Positions 14,784 to 23,531 of a stretch of 64,000 bases of DNA are shown piece by piece (position 1 is the first letter of the stretch; every line of letters begins with the position of its first letter). Both the position numbers and the translations under genes were made by a program. A model generated the notes under the pieces. That model saw only the letters and a list, made by a program, of their open reading frames with translations. It ran no database searches and was not told the DNA's origin. Source of the DNA: Paraburkholderia diazotrophica (GTDB lineage: Bacteria > Pseudomonadota > Gammaproteobacteria > Burkholderiales > Burkholderiaceae); the NCBI RefSeq assembly GCF_900108945.1, contig NZ_FNYE01000013.1, positions 1 through 64,000 of the forward strand, written 5' to 3'.

Positions 14784-15653
14784 ATGGACACGATCACCGC
14801 CCCCCTCCGCGCGCCGTCCGGCGCTCTCCCGATGAGCCGCACAGTCGGCGACATGCTGCGCGAATGGCGTCAGCGCCGCCGGATGAGCCAGTTGCTGCTC
14901 GCCTCCGAAGCCGACATTTCGACGCGCCATCTGAGCTTCGTCGAATCGGGCCGCGCGCTGCCGAGCCGCGAGATGGTCATGCATCTCGCCGAGCGGCTCG
15001 ACGTGCCGCTGCGCTCGCGCAATGCGCTGCTCGTCGCGGCCGGTTACGCGCCGCTCTACCGCGAGCGTCAGTTGAGCGATCCGCAACTGGGCGCGGCGCG
15101 CGAAGCCGTCGATCTCGTGCTGAAGGGTCACGAGCCCTACCCGGCCGCGGCCGTCGACCGCCACTGGACCATCGTCGCCGCGAACAGTGCGCTCGCGCCG
15201 TTGCTCACGAGCGCAAAGCCCGCGCTGCTCGAAGCGCCCGTCAACGCGCTGCGCCTGTCGATGCATCCGGACGGCATCGCGTCGCAGATCGCCAACTGGC
15301 ATGCATGGCGCGCGCATCTGCTGTCGCGCCTGCAGCGGCAGATCGACGTGAGCGCCGACTCGACGCTCGCCGCGCTCTACGACGAACTCGCCGCCTACCC
15401 GACGCCGCCGAACGCCGAGCCCGCCGACGAGACCCACGCCTGCACGCTCGAGCAGATCGCCGTGCCGCTGCGCCTGCGCACGAAGCTCGGCGTGCTGTCG
15501 TTTTTCAGCACGACGACCGTGTTCGGCACGCCCGTCGACGTGACGCTGTCGGAACTCGCGATCGAGGCGTTCTTCCCCGCCGATCCGCAAACGGGCGAAG
15601 CGCTGCGCAAGTTCGCGGATGCGCGCGCGTCGTCCGCGGCCGCGACTCCCTAG
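14784..15653 (+). CDS. XRE-family transcriptional regulator with MmyB-like ligand domain
   Basis: A 289-residue DNA-binding protein. The N-terminal helix-turn-helix (about 20-78) reads MLREWRQRRRMSQLLLASEADISTRHLSFVESGR split by short turns, matching the XRE/MmyB group. The rest (about 100-275) is the MmyB-like domain with AAAVDRHWTIVAANSAL and FFSTTTVFGTPVDVTLSEL. Members of this group commonly sit beside NTF2-like or dehydrogenase genes and respond to an unknown ligand. Its probable operator is the palindrome found at 14733-14749 and 14267-14283. The ATG at 14784 lacks a strong ribosome binding site but follows the operator. Confidence 0.85.
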   Translation: MDTITAPLRAPSGALPMSRTVGDMLREWRQRRRMSQLLLASEADISTRHLSFVESGRALPSREMVMHLAERLDVPLRSRNALLVAAGYAPLYRERQLSDPQLGAAREAVDLVLKGHEPYPAAAVDRHWTIVAANSALAPLLTSAKPALLEAPVNALRLSMHPDGIASQIANWHAWRAHLLSRLQRQIDVSADSTLAALYDELAAYPTPPNAEPADETHACTLEQIAVPLRLRTKLGVLSFFSTTTVFGTPVDVTLSELAIEAFFPADPQTGEALRKFADARASSAAATP

Positions 15654-15661
15654 TGTCGCGC

Positions 15662-16216
15662 ATGGCTTCGGAGGTGACGATTCGCCAGCTCGACCCCGCC
15701 GATCGCGACGCGTTTTTCGCGCTGCGTCTGCGCGGGCTGAAAGCGCATCCCGCCGCGTTCGGGCAAAGCTACGACGAAGCCGTCGAGCGCGGCCCGTCGC
15801 AGCACGACGCGATGCTCGCCGGCACGCATGCGGCGCTCGGCAACTTCCTGCTGGGCGCGTTTTCGTCGACGGATGGCGCGCTCGTCGGCACGGTCGGACT
15901 GCTGCGCGAGACGCGGCAGAAGGAACGGCACAAGGGCTTCGTGATCGGCATGTACGTCGCGGACGAAGCAGCGGGACAGGGCATCGGACGCGCGCTGTTG
16001 ACGGAGCTGCTCGCGCGCGCCGCGCAGATCGACGGGTTGCGGCAGATCGCGCTGCTCGTCACGAGCGCGAACGCGTCTGCCCGCGCGCTGTACATATCGC
16101 TCGGCTTTCGCGTGTATGGACGCGAACCTGATTCGCTATGCGTCGACGGCACGTATCACGACGCCGATCTGATGGTGCGTTTCATCGATCCGCCAGCGCT
16201 GCCGACAGGCGAATGA
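15662..16216 (+). CDS. GNAT-family N-acetyltransferase
   Basis: A 184-residue acetyl-CoA-dependent transferase. VTIRQLDPADRDAFFALR is the typical first strand and helix. The acetyl-CoA motif reads GMYVADEAAGQGIGRALL, with the Q-x-x-G-x-G/A loop intact, and the last core strand ends ASARALYISLGFRVYGRE. The acceptor substrate cannot be told. It starts eight bases after the XRE stop codon and is probably co-transcribed with that gene. Confidence 0.88.
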   Translation: MASEVTIRQLDPADRDAFFALRLRGLKAHPAAFGQSYDEAVERGPSQHDAMLAGTHAALGNFLLGAFSSTDGALVGTVGLLRETRQKERHKGFVIGMYVADEAAGQGIGRALLTELLARAAQIDGLRQIALLVTSANASARALYISLGFRVYGREPDSLCVDGTYHDADLMVRFIDPPALPTGE

Positions 16217-16307
16217 CGCTGGCAAATAGCGCTGGCGAATAACCTTGGCGAATAACAGAGCAAGACGCGGAGTGTTCGCGGACGCCCGTCTGCGTAAACT
16301 GGGCGGC

Positions 16308-17171
16308 ATGGACACGGCAAAAGCCGTCACGGAGCCGCTCATGCAGGAAGCCCCATTCGACACACAAGCCGCGCTGTTCGACCTCGACACGCCACCAGGC
16401 AACGACGCGCGCAAGCCCGCACACAAGCACACGCGCAACGACGCACCCGCGATCGCGACGGCACAGTCGATCGGGCCGCGCATCGACGCAGTCGACTGGA
16501 CGCGCGCCGCAGGCGAGCTCGATGCGCACGGCTGCGCGATGCTGCAAGGCTTGCTGCACGCCGACGAGTGCGACGCGCTCAGCGCGCTCTACACACGCGA
16601 CGACCTGTACCGCAGCCGCGTCGTGATGGCGCGGCACGGCTTCGGGCGCGGCGAATACAAGTACTACGGCTATCCGTTGCCCGATGTCGTCGGCGCGTTG
16701 CGCACGGCGATCTATCCGCGTCTTGCGCCCATCGCGAACGGATGGAACCAGGCGCTAGGCATCGACGTGCGCTATCCGCCGACGCACGCCGCCTACCTGC
16801 GCCGATGCCACGAAGCGGGCCAGTTGCGCCCGACGCCGTTGATCCTCCAGTACGCAGCGGGCGACTTCAACTGCCTGCATCAGGACCTGTACGGCGAGCA
16901 CGTCTTCCCGATCCAGCTCGCGATCCTGCTGTCCGAGCCGGGCAAGGACTTCACGGGTGGTGAGTTCGTGCTGACGGAGCAGCGTCCGCGGATGCAGTCG
17001 CGCGTCGAAGTCGTGCCGCTGCGCAAGGGCGATGCTGTGCTGTTCGCCGTGCATCACCGGCCCGTGCAGGGCGCGCGCGGCGCGTATCGCGTGAACATGC
17101 GGCATGGCGTCAGCCGGCTGCACGCTGGCCATCGGCACACGCTGGGCGTCATTTTTCACGACGCAACTTAA
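16308..17171 (+). CDS. 2-oxoglutarate/Fe(II)-dependent oxygenase
   Basis: A 287-residue protein of the prolyl-hydroxylase-like 2OG-Fe(II) superfamily. The iron-binding triad is visible: His191 and Asp193 in LHQDLYGEHVFP, and His266 in RHGVSR, with Arg276 ten residues later as the likely 2-oxoglutarate anchor. The N-terminal 60 residues are low in conserved features. The substrate is unknown; bacterial homologues are usually annotated only as oxygenases or proline hydroxylases. The ATG at 16308 is chosen because sequence before it looks non-coding, although it lacks a strong ribosome binding site. It follows the GNAT gene by 91 bp on the same strand. Confidence 0.82.
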   Translation: MDTAKAVTEPLMQEAPFDTQAALFDLDTPPGNDARKPAHKHTRNDAPAIATAQSIGPRIDAVDWTRAAGELDAHGCAMLQGLLHADECDALSALYTRDDLYRSRVVMARHGFGRGEYKYYGYPLPDVVGALRTAIYPRLAPIANGWNQALGIDVRYPPTHAAYLRRCHEAGQLRPTPLILQYAAGDFNCLHQDLYGEHVFPIQLAILLSEPGKDFTGGEFVLTEQRPRMQSRVEVVPLRKGDAVLFAVHHRPVQGARGAYRVNMRHGVSRLHAGHRHTLGVIFHDAT

Positions 17172-17293
17172 GGGCGCCGGCGTGCATCCGCGCCGCTGCG
17201 AGTGCTCGCGTTCGTGCATCAGAGCCGTTATCGGACGGGCGAGGCGCGCTCAGCATCATCTGGCATAACGTGATATGTTTTTCCACTGGCCTT

Positions 17294-17326
17294 CCGTTGC
17301 GATTCCGTTGCGATTCCGTTGCGCTT
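17294..17326. repeat. three 11-bp tandem repeats
   Basis: The unit CCGTTGCGATT is present twice exactly and a third time with one change. It lies in the 294-bp gap between the oxygenase and YeeE/YedE genes, which otherwise holds no recognisable gene. Confidence 0.7.
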
Positions 17327-17465
17327 CGCTTCATTTGCATTTCGGTTGCAAGCACGCAGACAAGGCCGCACTTCCACCAACATAGGTCGCGGCGCCATGC
17401 CGCCCCACACGGCGCCCGTGCACTTCGGCGCACCGTACGACTCACACGCTCGTCCAACGTTTGTC

Positions 17466-18680
17466 ATGTCCGATCTCGCTACATCCCTTCCGCGCCGCTT
17501 CGACATCAATCCGAAGCCGCTCGCCTTCTCCCTGGTCCTGATCGCGCTCGGCGCGGTCTATCTCGCGCATACCGTCAGCGGCCGACAGGCGGCCCTCTAT
17601 GTGGTCGGCGCGCTGCTCGGCATGTCGCTATATCACGCGGCGTTCGGCTTCACGTCGGCGTGGCGCGTGTTCATCGCCGACGGCCGCGGCGCGGGCCTGC
17701 GCGCGCAGATGCTGATGCTCGCCATCGGCGTGCTGCTGTTCTTCCCGACGCTGTCGGCGGGGTCGCTGTTCGGCCATCCCGTTGCGGGCCTGGTGTCGCC
17801 TGCGGGCACATCCGTCGTGGTCGGCGCGTTCATGTTCGGCGTCGGCATGCAGCTCGGCGGCGGCTGCGCGTCGGGCACGCTATACACGGTCGGCGGCGGC
17901 AGCACGCGCATGCTCGTGACGCTGGCCGCGTTCGTCGTCGGCTCCGTCGTTGCGACCGCGCATATGCCGTTCTGGACCGCGCTGCCGTCGCTCAAGCCGA
18001 CGTCCCTCGTGACGGCGCTCGGCGCGGGCTGGGCCATCGCGATCAACCTGGCGATCTTCGCTGCGATCGCCGCGGTGACCGTCGCGATCGAGCTGCGCCG
18101 CCACGGGCGACTCGTCGACGAGCCGCTGCGTGCCGCCAGCGCATCGCCATGGCTGCACGGACCGTGGCCGTTGTTCGCGGGCGCGATCGCGCTCGCGCTG
18201 CTCAACTTCGCGACGCTCGCGCTGTCGGGCCGTCCGTGGGGCGTGACGTCGGCATTCGCGCTGTGGGGCGCGAAGCTGTTTTCGGTGGCGGGTATCGATG
18301 TCGCCAACTGGCCTTACTGGAACGCCCATGCGAATGCGGCGGCGCTCGCGGCGCCCGTTACACGCGACGTGACGAGCGTGATGGACGCGGGAATCATCCT
18401 CGGCGCGATGGCCGCGGCGGCTCTGGCGGGCCGCTACGCGCCCGTCTGGCGGCTGCCCGCACGTTCGCTCGTCGCGGCTGTGGTTGGCGGCTTGTTGCTC
18501 GGCTACGGGGCCCGGCTCGCCTATGGTTGTAACATCGGCGCCTACTTCAGCGGCATTGTGTCAGGCAGCTTGCACGGCTGGCTGTGGCTCGCCGCCGCGT
18601 TCGCGGGCAACGTGATCGGCACGCGCCTGCGCCCTGCTTTCGGACTCGAAGTCGAGCGCGTCCGCCCGACCGGCTGCTGA
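17466..18680 (+). CDS. YeeE/YedE-family transporter (sulfur compound uptake)
   Basis: An inner-membrane protein of 404 residues with about ten or more hydrophobic segments. It carries the two family hallmarks: a cysteine in MQLGGGCASGTLYT (Cys134) and another in GARLAYGCNIGAYFSGI near the C-terminus. In characterised members (TsuA) these cysteines relay thiosulfate through the pore. A longer upstream reading in the same frame is unlikely to be coding, as it passes through the 11-bp repeats. It appears to be a single-gene unit. The exact sulfur substrate is inferred from the family. Confidence 0.88.
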   Translation: MSDLATSLPRRFDINPKPLAFSLVLIALGAVYLAHTVSGRQAALYVVGALLGMSLYHAAFGFTSAWRVFIADGRGAGLRAQMLMLAIGVLLFFPTLSAGSLFGHPVAGLVSPAGTSVVVGAFMFGVGMQLGGGCASGTLYTVGGGSTRMLVTLAAFVVGSVVATAHMPFWTALPSLKPTSLVTALGAGWAIAINLAIFAAIAAVTVAIELRRHGRLVDEPLRAASASPWLHGPWPLFAGAIALALLNFATLALSGRPWGVTSAFALWGAKLFSVAGIDVANWPYWNAHANAAALAAPVTRDVTSVMDAGIILGAMAAAALAGRYAPVWRLPARSLVAAVVGGLLLGYGARLAYGCNIGAYFSGIVSGSLHGWLWLAAAFAGNVIGTRLRPAFGLEVERVRPTGC

Positions 18681-18705
18681 CCTGCCGCAAACTCTTATCG
18701 AATTC

Positions 18706-18778
18706 TGTAACAGGGTTCGTCCAAACCAGTTACAAACTCCTCCGGATTTGTAACTACCTTCTGCCCGTTTTTGTTACA
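18706..18778. promoter_or_regulatory. array of four TGTAAC/GTTACA sites
   Basis: TGTAAC at 18706, GTTACA at 18729, TGTAAC at 18749 and GTTACA at 18773 alternate in orientation at 20-24 bp steps, about two helical turns. The middle pair extends to a perfect palindrome GTTACAAA-N10-TTTGTAAC (18729-18754). This looks like a cooperative binding array for a dimeric regulator. The protein is not identified. Confidence 0.6.
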
Positions 18779-19059
18779 TCTCGGGTTATCCCTGAACCGC
18801 CAACCGGCAGCGTATTTCTTACCTGCCGCTTTGCAGTTTTCTTTCTCTTTCCTTTCCGAAATTCATATCGGTTTCGCATAATCGCGGATAACGGGCGGCA
18901 CGCAGTCAAATCGGAAGAAATTGCGCTATCCCTTGCCTCATAAGGGTTTGCGAGCGGTCCACGACAAACGTTTTCGCGCTATCAGCCGATTATGACGGCG
19001 ACATGAAAGAGTTACCGAAATCACCGTTGTTTTGTCGTATCTTTTTTTTGAGACAGGGA

Positions 19060-19115
19060 TTGATTTTTGTAAAACCTGTTCATACAATTCCGCCCAAGCT
19101 GTTACGAAATGTAAC
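19060..19115 (+). promoter_or_regulatory. flhDp: probable flhDC promoter with overlapping operator
   Basis: TTGATT (19060-19065), a 17-bp spacer and TACAAT (19083-19088) form a good sigma-70 promoter. GTTAC-GAAAT-GTAAC at 19101-19115 covers about +6 to +20, a position where a bound protein would block transcription. The half-site is the same as in the upstream array. The leader to flhD would be about 150 nt. Confidence 0.6.
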
Positions 19116-19246
19116 GGCTTGTATCAAAGGTTGGCTGCTGTATCTGCACTCAACTGACGCCGGAGATCTTCAGTGTCCGGCGGGGGCATAAGACCAAAAC
19201 GGCTAAAAGCCGGCATAAGTAATTCGGGGCTTCGGAAACAGAGAAA

Positions 19247-19567
19247 ATGGACCGTAGCAGCGAGACGCTGGAATCTATCCGCGAGATCAATTTGTCTTAC
19301 ATCATGCTCGCACAACGCATGTTGCGCGAGGACAAGGCAGTCGGGATGTTCCGTCTGGGCTTGTCGTCGGAGCTGGCCGATATTCTTGCCGGGCTGTCGC
19401 TCGCGCAGATCGTCAAGCTGGCCAGTTCCGATCAGCTTTTGTGCTTCTTCCGCTTCAACGACCACACGATGCTGTCGGCGTTGACGCACACGTCCCGCAA
19501 CGCAGAAGTGGCATCGACGCATGCCGCGATCCTGCTGGCGGGGCAGCCCGCAGAGCAGTTCGCTTAA
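19247..19567 (+). CDS. flhD: flagellar transcriptional activator subunit FlhD
   Basis: A 106-residue subunit of the FlhD4C2 master activator that switches on class 2 flagellar genes. The all-helical protein matches FlhD closely, with IREINLSYIMLAQRMLREDK at the N-terminus and FRLGLSSELADILAGLSLAQ in the middle, followed by IVKLASSDQLLCFFRF. It is followed 16 bp later by flhC. A long AT-rich leader with several operator-like elements precedes it. No structural flagellar, mot or che gene follows in the window, so this operon stands alone here. Confidence 0.95.
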   Translation: MDRSSETLESIREINLSYIMLAQRMLREDKAVGMFRLGLSSELADILAGLSLAQIVKLASSDQLLCFFRFNDHTMLSALTHTSRNAEVASTHAAILLAGQPAEQFA

Positions 19568-19583
19568 CCCGCAGAGGACTGCC

Positions 19584-20207
19584 ATGCAGAAAAAGAGCCT
19601 CACCGAAGACGCGCAGGAAGTATTCCGCGCGATCGCGCTGATCGAACTGGGCGCGCGCATGCAGGTGCTCGAAAGCGAGCTGACGCTGTCGCGCGACCGG
19701 ATGATCCGCCTGTACCGCGAAGTCAAGGGCGTATCGCCGCCGAAGGGCATGCTGCCGTTCTCGGCCGACTGGTACATGACGTGGCTCGCGAACATTCATG
19801 CTTCGCTCTTCTACAACACGTATTTGTTCCTGAAGAACGAAGCGCGCTGCACGCATCTGGACGCGCTGACCAAGGGTTATCGTCTGTATCTGGAACACTG
19901 CCGTCATAGCGAGACGGAGCCCGTCCTCGATCTGACGCGCGCATGGACACTCGTGCGTTTCTTCGACGCCGACATGCTGCAACTCACGCGCTGCTGCCGT
20001 TGCACCGGCAAGTTCGTCGCGCACAAGCACGACTTGCAGCACAACGTCGTGTGCGGCGCGTGCCAGCCGCCGTCGCGCGCGGGCAAGACGAAGAAGGCCG
20101 CAGCCGCGAAGCGCGAGGCGCTGCGCGAAGCCGCACCCGTGCCGCAGATCGTGGAGATCGCGCCGGCCGAGGAACAGGTCGTCGAGGAAGCCGCATTGGC
20201 GGCCTAG
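19584..20207 (+). CDS. flhC: flagellar transcriptional activator subunit FlhC
   Basis: A 207-residue subunit of the flagellar master activator; it carries most of the DNA-binding function. Zinc ligands are visible as Cys137, Cys140, Cys157 and Cys160 in CCRCTGKF and VVCGAC, the same residue numbers as in E. coli FlhC. After about residue 165 there is a lysine/alanine/glutamate-rich tail that ends EEQVVEEAALAA. The ATG at 19584 follows CAGAGGACTGCC, an acceptable ribosome binding site. A strong terminator closes the operon. Confidence 0.95.
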   Translation: MQKKSLTEDAQEVFRAIALIELGARMQVLESELTLSRDRMIRLYREVKGVSPPKGMLPFSADWYMTWLANIHASLFYNTYLFLKNEARCTHLDALTKGYRLYLEHCRHSETEPVLDLTRAWTLVRFFDADMLQLTRCCRCTGKFVAHKHDLQHNVVCGACQPPSRAGKTKKAAAAKREALREAAPVPQIVEIAPAEEQVVEEAALAA

Positions 20208-20250
20208 CGACGCGCATCGCACAGTCCATCCGAAGCTACGCATCACGTTG

Positions 20251-20279
20251 AAGCCGGTCTCTCGAGACCGGCTTTTTTT
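20251..20279 (+). terminator. rho-independent terminator of flhDC
   Basis: A perfect 10-bp stem AAGCCGGTCT/AGACCGGCTT with a CTCG tetraloop is followed by a run of T residues (20273-20279). It lies 43 bp after the flhC stop codon. Confidence 0.93.
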
Positions 20280-20288
20280 GCGCCTTTG

Positions 20289-20408
20289 GCTATTGCGTCC
20301 TCTGCTATTGCGTCCTCTGCTATTGCGTCCTCTGCTATTGCGTCCTCTGCTATTGCGTCATCGGCTTGTACATCGTCAGCTATCGCATCGTCGGCCTTTG
20401 CGTCGTCA
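20289..20408. repeat. eight 15-bp tandem repeats between flhC and mntH
   Basis: The unit GCTATTGCGTCCTCT occurs four times exactly from 20289. Four further units (20349-20408) keep the 15-bp register with increasing drift. The last unit contains the mntH stop codon (20406-20408). The plus strand would read as repeated Ala-Ile-Ala-Ser-Ser, but no gene signals support translation. The drift gradient towards mntH suggests expansion by slippage on the flhC side. Confidence 0.9.
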
Positions 20409-21734
20409 TCCAGCGAGGCCGAACGTCTGCACCACGAGCCACAGGTTCGCCGCGCTGATCACGACAAAGAGCGCCCATGCGACGATGCGCGTCGGCAGCC
20501 GGTTCGCGAATTCGCCCATCAGCGCGCGATCGTCGGTCATGCGGATCAGCGGATACAGCGCGAACGGCAACTGCAGGCTCAACACGACCTGGCTTGCAAC
20601 GAGCAGCTGACCGACCGCACCGTTGCCGAGCATCTGCACGCCGACGAGCGCGGGAATCAGTGCCAGCGCGCGCGTGATGAAGCGCCGCTGATAGCAGGGA
20701 ATCTTTAGTTGCAGAAAGCCTTCCATGATCACCTGCCCCGCGACCGTGCCCGTGAACGTCGAGCTTTGCCCCGACGCAAGCAGCGTGATCGCGAACAGCA
20801 CGGCCGCGAAACCCGTGCCGACGATGGGCGCGAGGAGCCGGTACGCATCCTCGATTTCGGTGACGGCCGTATGCCCCGTCGAATGAAACGCAGCGCCCGC
20901 GAGGATCAGAATCGCCGCGTTGATCAGCAGCGCGAGAAAGAGCGCGACGATCGTATCGAGCCGCGACAGCGAGATCGCCCCGGCAAGCCCTTCGCGATCG
21001 CGTTTGACGGCGCGCGTCTGCACGACGGACGAATGCAGATACAGGTTATGCGGCATCACCGTCGCGCCGAGAATGCCGATCGCGAGATAAAGCGGCTCGC
21101 GCTCGCTGAGCGCCTGCCACGATGGTGCAAGCCCCGCTACCACAGACGGCCAGTGCGGCTGTACGAGCGCCAGCTGGATGACATAGCCGATGCCGATGGT
21201 CGCGATCAGCGCAAGCATGATCGCTTCGAGATCGCGGAAATTCTTGCCCTTGAGACCGAGCACGATCAGCGTATCGAATGCCGTGAGGATCACGCCGACC
21301 GTCAGCGAGCATTTGAACAGCAGATGAAACGCGAGCGCGCCGCCGAGCACTTCGGCGAGATCGCAGGCAACGATCGACAGCTCGGCAAGCAGCCATTGAA
21401 TGCGCGCGACGCCGGGCGAGTAACGCGTGCGCGACAGCTCCGCGAGATTGCGGCCCGTCACGATACCGAGGCGCATGCTCAGGCATTGCAGCACCATCGC
21501 CGAGAGGCTCGACAGAACGACCACGAACAGCAGGCTGTAGCCGTAGCGCGAACCGGCTTCGATATCGGTGGCCCAGTTGCCCGGGTCCATGTAGCCGATC
21601 GACACCAGCAGGCCCGGGCCGGCGAACTGGAAGAGCTTTTTCCACAGCGGCGCGGACTGCGAGACGGCGACGGTGCCCTGCACTTCGGACGGGCAGAACG
21701 GTGCGGTAGCTGTAGTAGGAAGTTTGAACTGCAA
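20406..21734 (-). CDS. mntH: NRAMP-family divalent metal (Mn2+/Fe2+) transporter MntH
   Basis: Proton-coupled inner-membrane importer of 442 residues with about eleven hydrophobic segments. The metal-binding motifs are intact: DPGNWATDIEAGS in the first segment and ATVMPHNLYLHSS in the sixth. No ATG lies at the expected N-terminus. A TTG at 21734 (reading QFKLPTTATAPFCPSE after the initiator) is preceded by CGAGGTT at suitable distance and matches where Burkholderia homologues begin. The protein therefore probably uses a rare TTG start. The gene's 3' end merges with the 15-bp repeat array shared with flhC. Confidence 0.9.
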   Translation of the reverse strand: MQFKLPTTATAPFCPSEVQGTVAVSQSAPLWKKLFQFAGPGLLVSIGYMDPGNWATDIEAGSRYGYSLLFVVVLSSLSAMVLQCLSMRLGIVTGRNLAELSRTRYSPGVARIQWLLAELSIVACDLAEVLGGALAFHLLFKCSLTVGVILTAFDTLIVLGLKGKNFRDLEAIMLALIATIGIGYVIQLALVQPHWPSVVAGLAPSWQALSEREPLYLAIGILGATVMPHNLYLHSSVVQTRAVKRDREGLAGAISLSRLDTIVALFLALLINAAILILAGAAFHSTGHTAVTEIEDAYRLLAPIVGTGFAAVLFAITLLASGQSSTFTGTVAGQVIMEGFLQLKIPCYQRRFITRALALIPALVGVQMLGNGAVGQLLVASQVVLSLQLPFALYPLIRMTDDRALMGEFANRLPTRIVAWALFVVISAANLWLVVQTFGLAG

Positions 21735-21875
21735 AGCCGATAACCTCGCGGTGAATGATCTGCGGCATGAAGCGCGAGCTGTCAGCTGGCCATGCCGCGA
21801 AACGGCTCCAAGTGTACAAAGAAACGTACGGCGGTGTCCCATCAGGGCGGGCGCGCCGCTCATCCGCGAGCAGAC

Positions 21876-21906
21876 GAAAAAAAGCGGACCGCAAAAGGGT
21901 CCGCTT
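21876..21906 (-). terminator. rho-independent terminator of the efflux operon
   Basis: A nine-bp stem AAGCGGACC/GGTCCGCTT (21882-21890 with 21898-21906) is followed on the minus strand by a run of T residues (21876-21883). It lies about 50 bp after the opcM stop codon at 21954. Confidence 0.88.
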
Positions 21907-21953
21907 CTGGGTCGCTTTCAGGTCCGCTGCTTCGAACGATACATCGGCACCGC

Positions 21954-23531
21954 TTACTGCTTCGCGACTTGCTCCTTCGCATCCGCGCTGCCGACATCCG
22001 TCTTCACGTCGCCCCACCCGCCGCCGAGCGCGCGTATGAGGTTCACCGTCGCGGCCGCTTGCGTGCCCGACAGATGGCTCAATTGCAACTGCGATTGCAG
22101 CACTTGCCGCTGCGCGTCGATCACGTCGAGATAGCTGACCTGCCCTTCCTGGTACTGCGTCTGCGAAAGATGCTCGGCGCGCTGCGACGCGTTGACGGCA
22201 TCCGTCTGCTCGCGCGTCTGATCGCCGAGCAGACGCAGATCCGACAGATTGTCCTCGACCTCGCGGAACGCAACGAGCACTTGCTGACGATACGACGCGA
22301 CGTCCTCGTCATACTTCGCGCGCGCGTTCGCGAGATTCGCCTTGCGTCGCCCACCGTCGAAGATCGGCACGGTCAGCGCCGTGCCCGCGAACGGCCCGAG
22401 CAGGAATGCGCGGCTCGACCACTGGAACAGATCGCCGAGCGTCGCCGACTCGAAGCCGAACGCGCCCGTGATATCCAGCTTCGGGAAGAACGCCGATTTC
22501 GCGAGACCGACACGCGCATTCGCCGCAGCCATCGCGCGCTCGGCCGCCGCGATGTCGGGACGGCGCTCCAGCAGCGCGGACGGTAAGCCCGCCGGCACGC
22601 GCGCCAATACGGGCGCAAGCGGCGTCTCGGGGAACGAGAAGTCCGCAGGCGGCCTGCCGAGCAGGATCGCGAGGCTATGCTCGGACGCCGCGCGCTGACG
22701 CGCGACACCGACGGCATCGGCGCGCGCCGTCGCCAGTTCATTGCGTGCACGCGAGACGTCCAGCTCGTTGATGTCGCCTTCCTTGAAGCGGCGCTCGACG
22801 AGCTTCAGCGCGTTCTCGCGCAGCGTCACTGTCTGACGATACAGGCTCAGCTGCGTATCGAACTCGCGCAGCTGGAAGTAGTTCTGCGCGACATCCGCCT
22901 GCAACGCGAGCTGCACCGAGCGGAACAGCGCTTCGCTTTGCGCCTGGTCGGCGCGCGCCGCGTTCACGTTCGAGCTGACGCGGCCGAACAGATCGACCTC
23001 ATACGATGCCGTCGCCTGCGCGCGCCAGAGCGTTTGCGTCGGCACGTGCGCGTCGTTCGGCAGATTCTGCGAAGCGGGCGACAGACGTTCGCGCGTCGGC
23101 CCGAAGCCCGCATCGATCGACGGGAACCAGTCGGCGCGCGCCGCCTGCGTCAGCGCTCTCGATTGCTGGACGCGCGCGGCGGCCGCCTTCAGGTCCTGGT
23201 TCGCATCGGCCGCCTGCTTCTCCAGATCGTTCAGCGTCGTATCGCCGAAGATAGCCCACCATTCGCCGCGCTGCGCTTCTTCATTCGGCTCCGCGGGCTT
23301 CCACGTGCCGGCTTCGCTGGCGGGCAACGCCGCTGCGGGAGCCGATGCACCATCCGTCGTCGCTGCCGATACGGGCGCTTCCTTGAATGCAGCGGGAGTC
23401 GGCGCGTCGGGCCGGTGATACGTCGGCTCGACCGAGCACGCCGCCAACAGCAGCATCAGCAACGCGCTCGCCGCCGCGCGGCCCGCGCCGCGCATCTGTT
23501 CAAACCTTATCATTGTCATTTTCTCCATCAT
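21954..23531 (-). CDS. opcM: RND efflux outer-membrane lipoprotein (OpcM/OprC type)
   Basis: A 525-residue outer-membrane channel of the NodT/OprM group. The N-terminus is a lipoprotein signal with lipobox LLAAC (Cys32), then SVEPTYHRPDAPTP. Two copies of the OEP fold are apparent, with NYFQLREFDTQLSLYRQTV in the first half and YRQQVLVAFREVEDNLSDLR in the second. The start overlaps the stop of the pump gene (ATGA), so the two are translationally coupled. The C-terminus ends GSADAKEQVAKQ. It should dock with the adaptor and pump to carry drugs across the outer membrane. Confidence 0.92.
   Translation of the reverse strand: MMEKMTMIRFEQMRGAGRAAASALLMLLLAACSVEPTYHRPDAPTPAAFKEAPVSAATTDGASAPAAALPASEAGTWKPAEPNEEAQRGEWWAIFGDTTLNDLEKQAADANQDLKAAAARVQQSRALTQAARADWFPSIDAGFGPTRERLSPASQNLPNDAHVPTQTLWRAQATASYEVDLFGRVSSNVNAARADQAQSEALFRSVQLALQADVAQNYFQLREFDTQLSLYRQTVTLRENALKLVERRFKEGDINELDVSRARNELATARADAVGVARQRAASEHSLAILLGRPPADFSFPETPLAPVLARVPAGLPSALLERRPDIAAAERAMAAANARVGLAKSAFFPKLDITGAFGFESATLGDLFQWSSRAFLLGPFAGTALTVPIFDGGRRKANLANARAKYDEDVASYRQQVLVAFREVEDNLSDLRLLGDQTREQTDAVNASQRAEHLSQTQYQEGQVSYLDVIDAQRQVLQSQLQLSHLSGTQAAATVNLIRALGGGWGDVKTDVGSADAKEQVAKQ

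Larger units (their letters stand above)
18681..19246. other. AT-rich control region upstream of flhDC
   Basis: This 566-bp stretch is distinctly lower in G+C than its flanks and has no credible gene. It holds an array of TGTAAC/GTTACA sites (18706-18778), a sigma-70-like promoter (19060-19088) and a GTTAC-N5-GTAAC palindrome (19101-19115). A long, regulator-rich leader is usual for the flagellar master operon. The T-rich run near 19041-19049 may bend the DNA. Confidence 0.7.

Noticed and set aside
20286..20708. A frame starting with repeated Ala-Ile-Ala-Ser-Ser
   Set aside because: It is a translation of the 15-bp repeat followed by antisense mntH. No ribosome binding site is present and a terminator lies just upstream.
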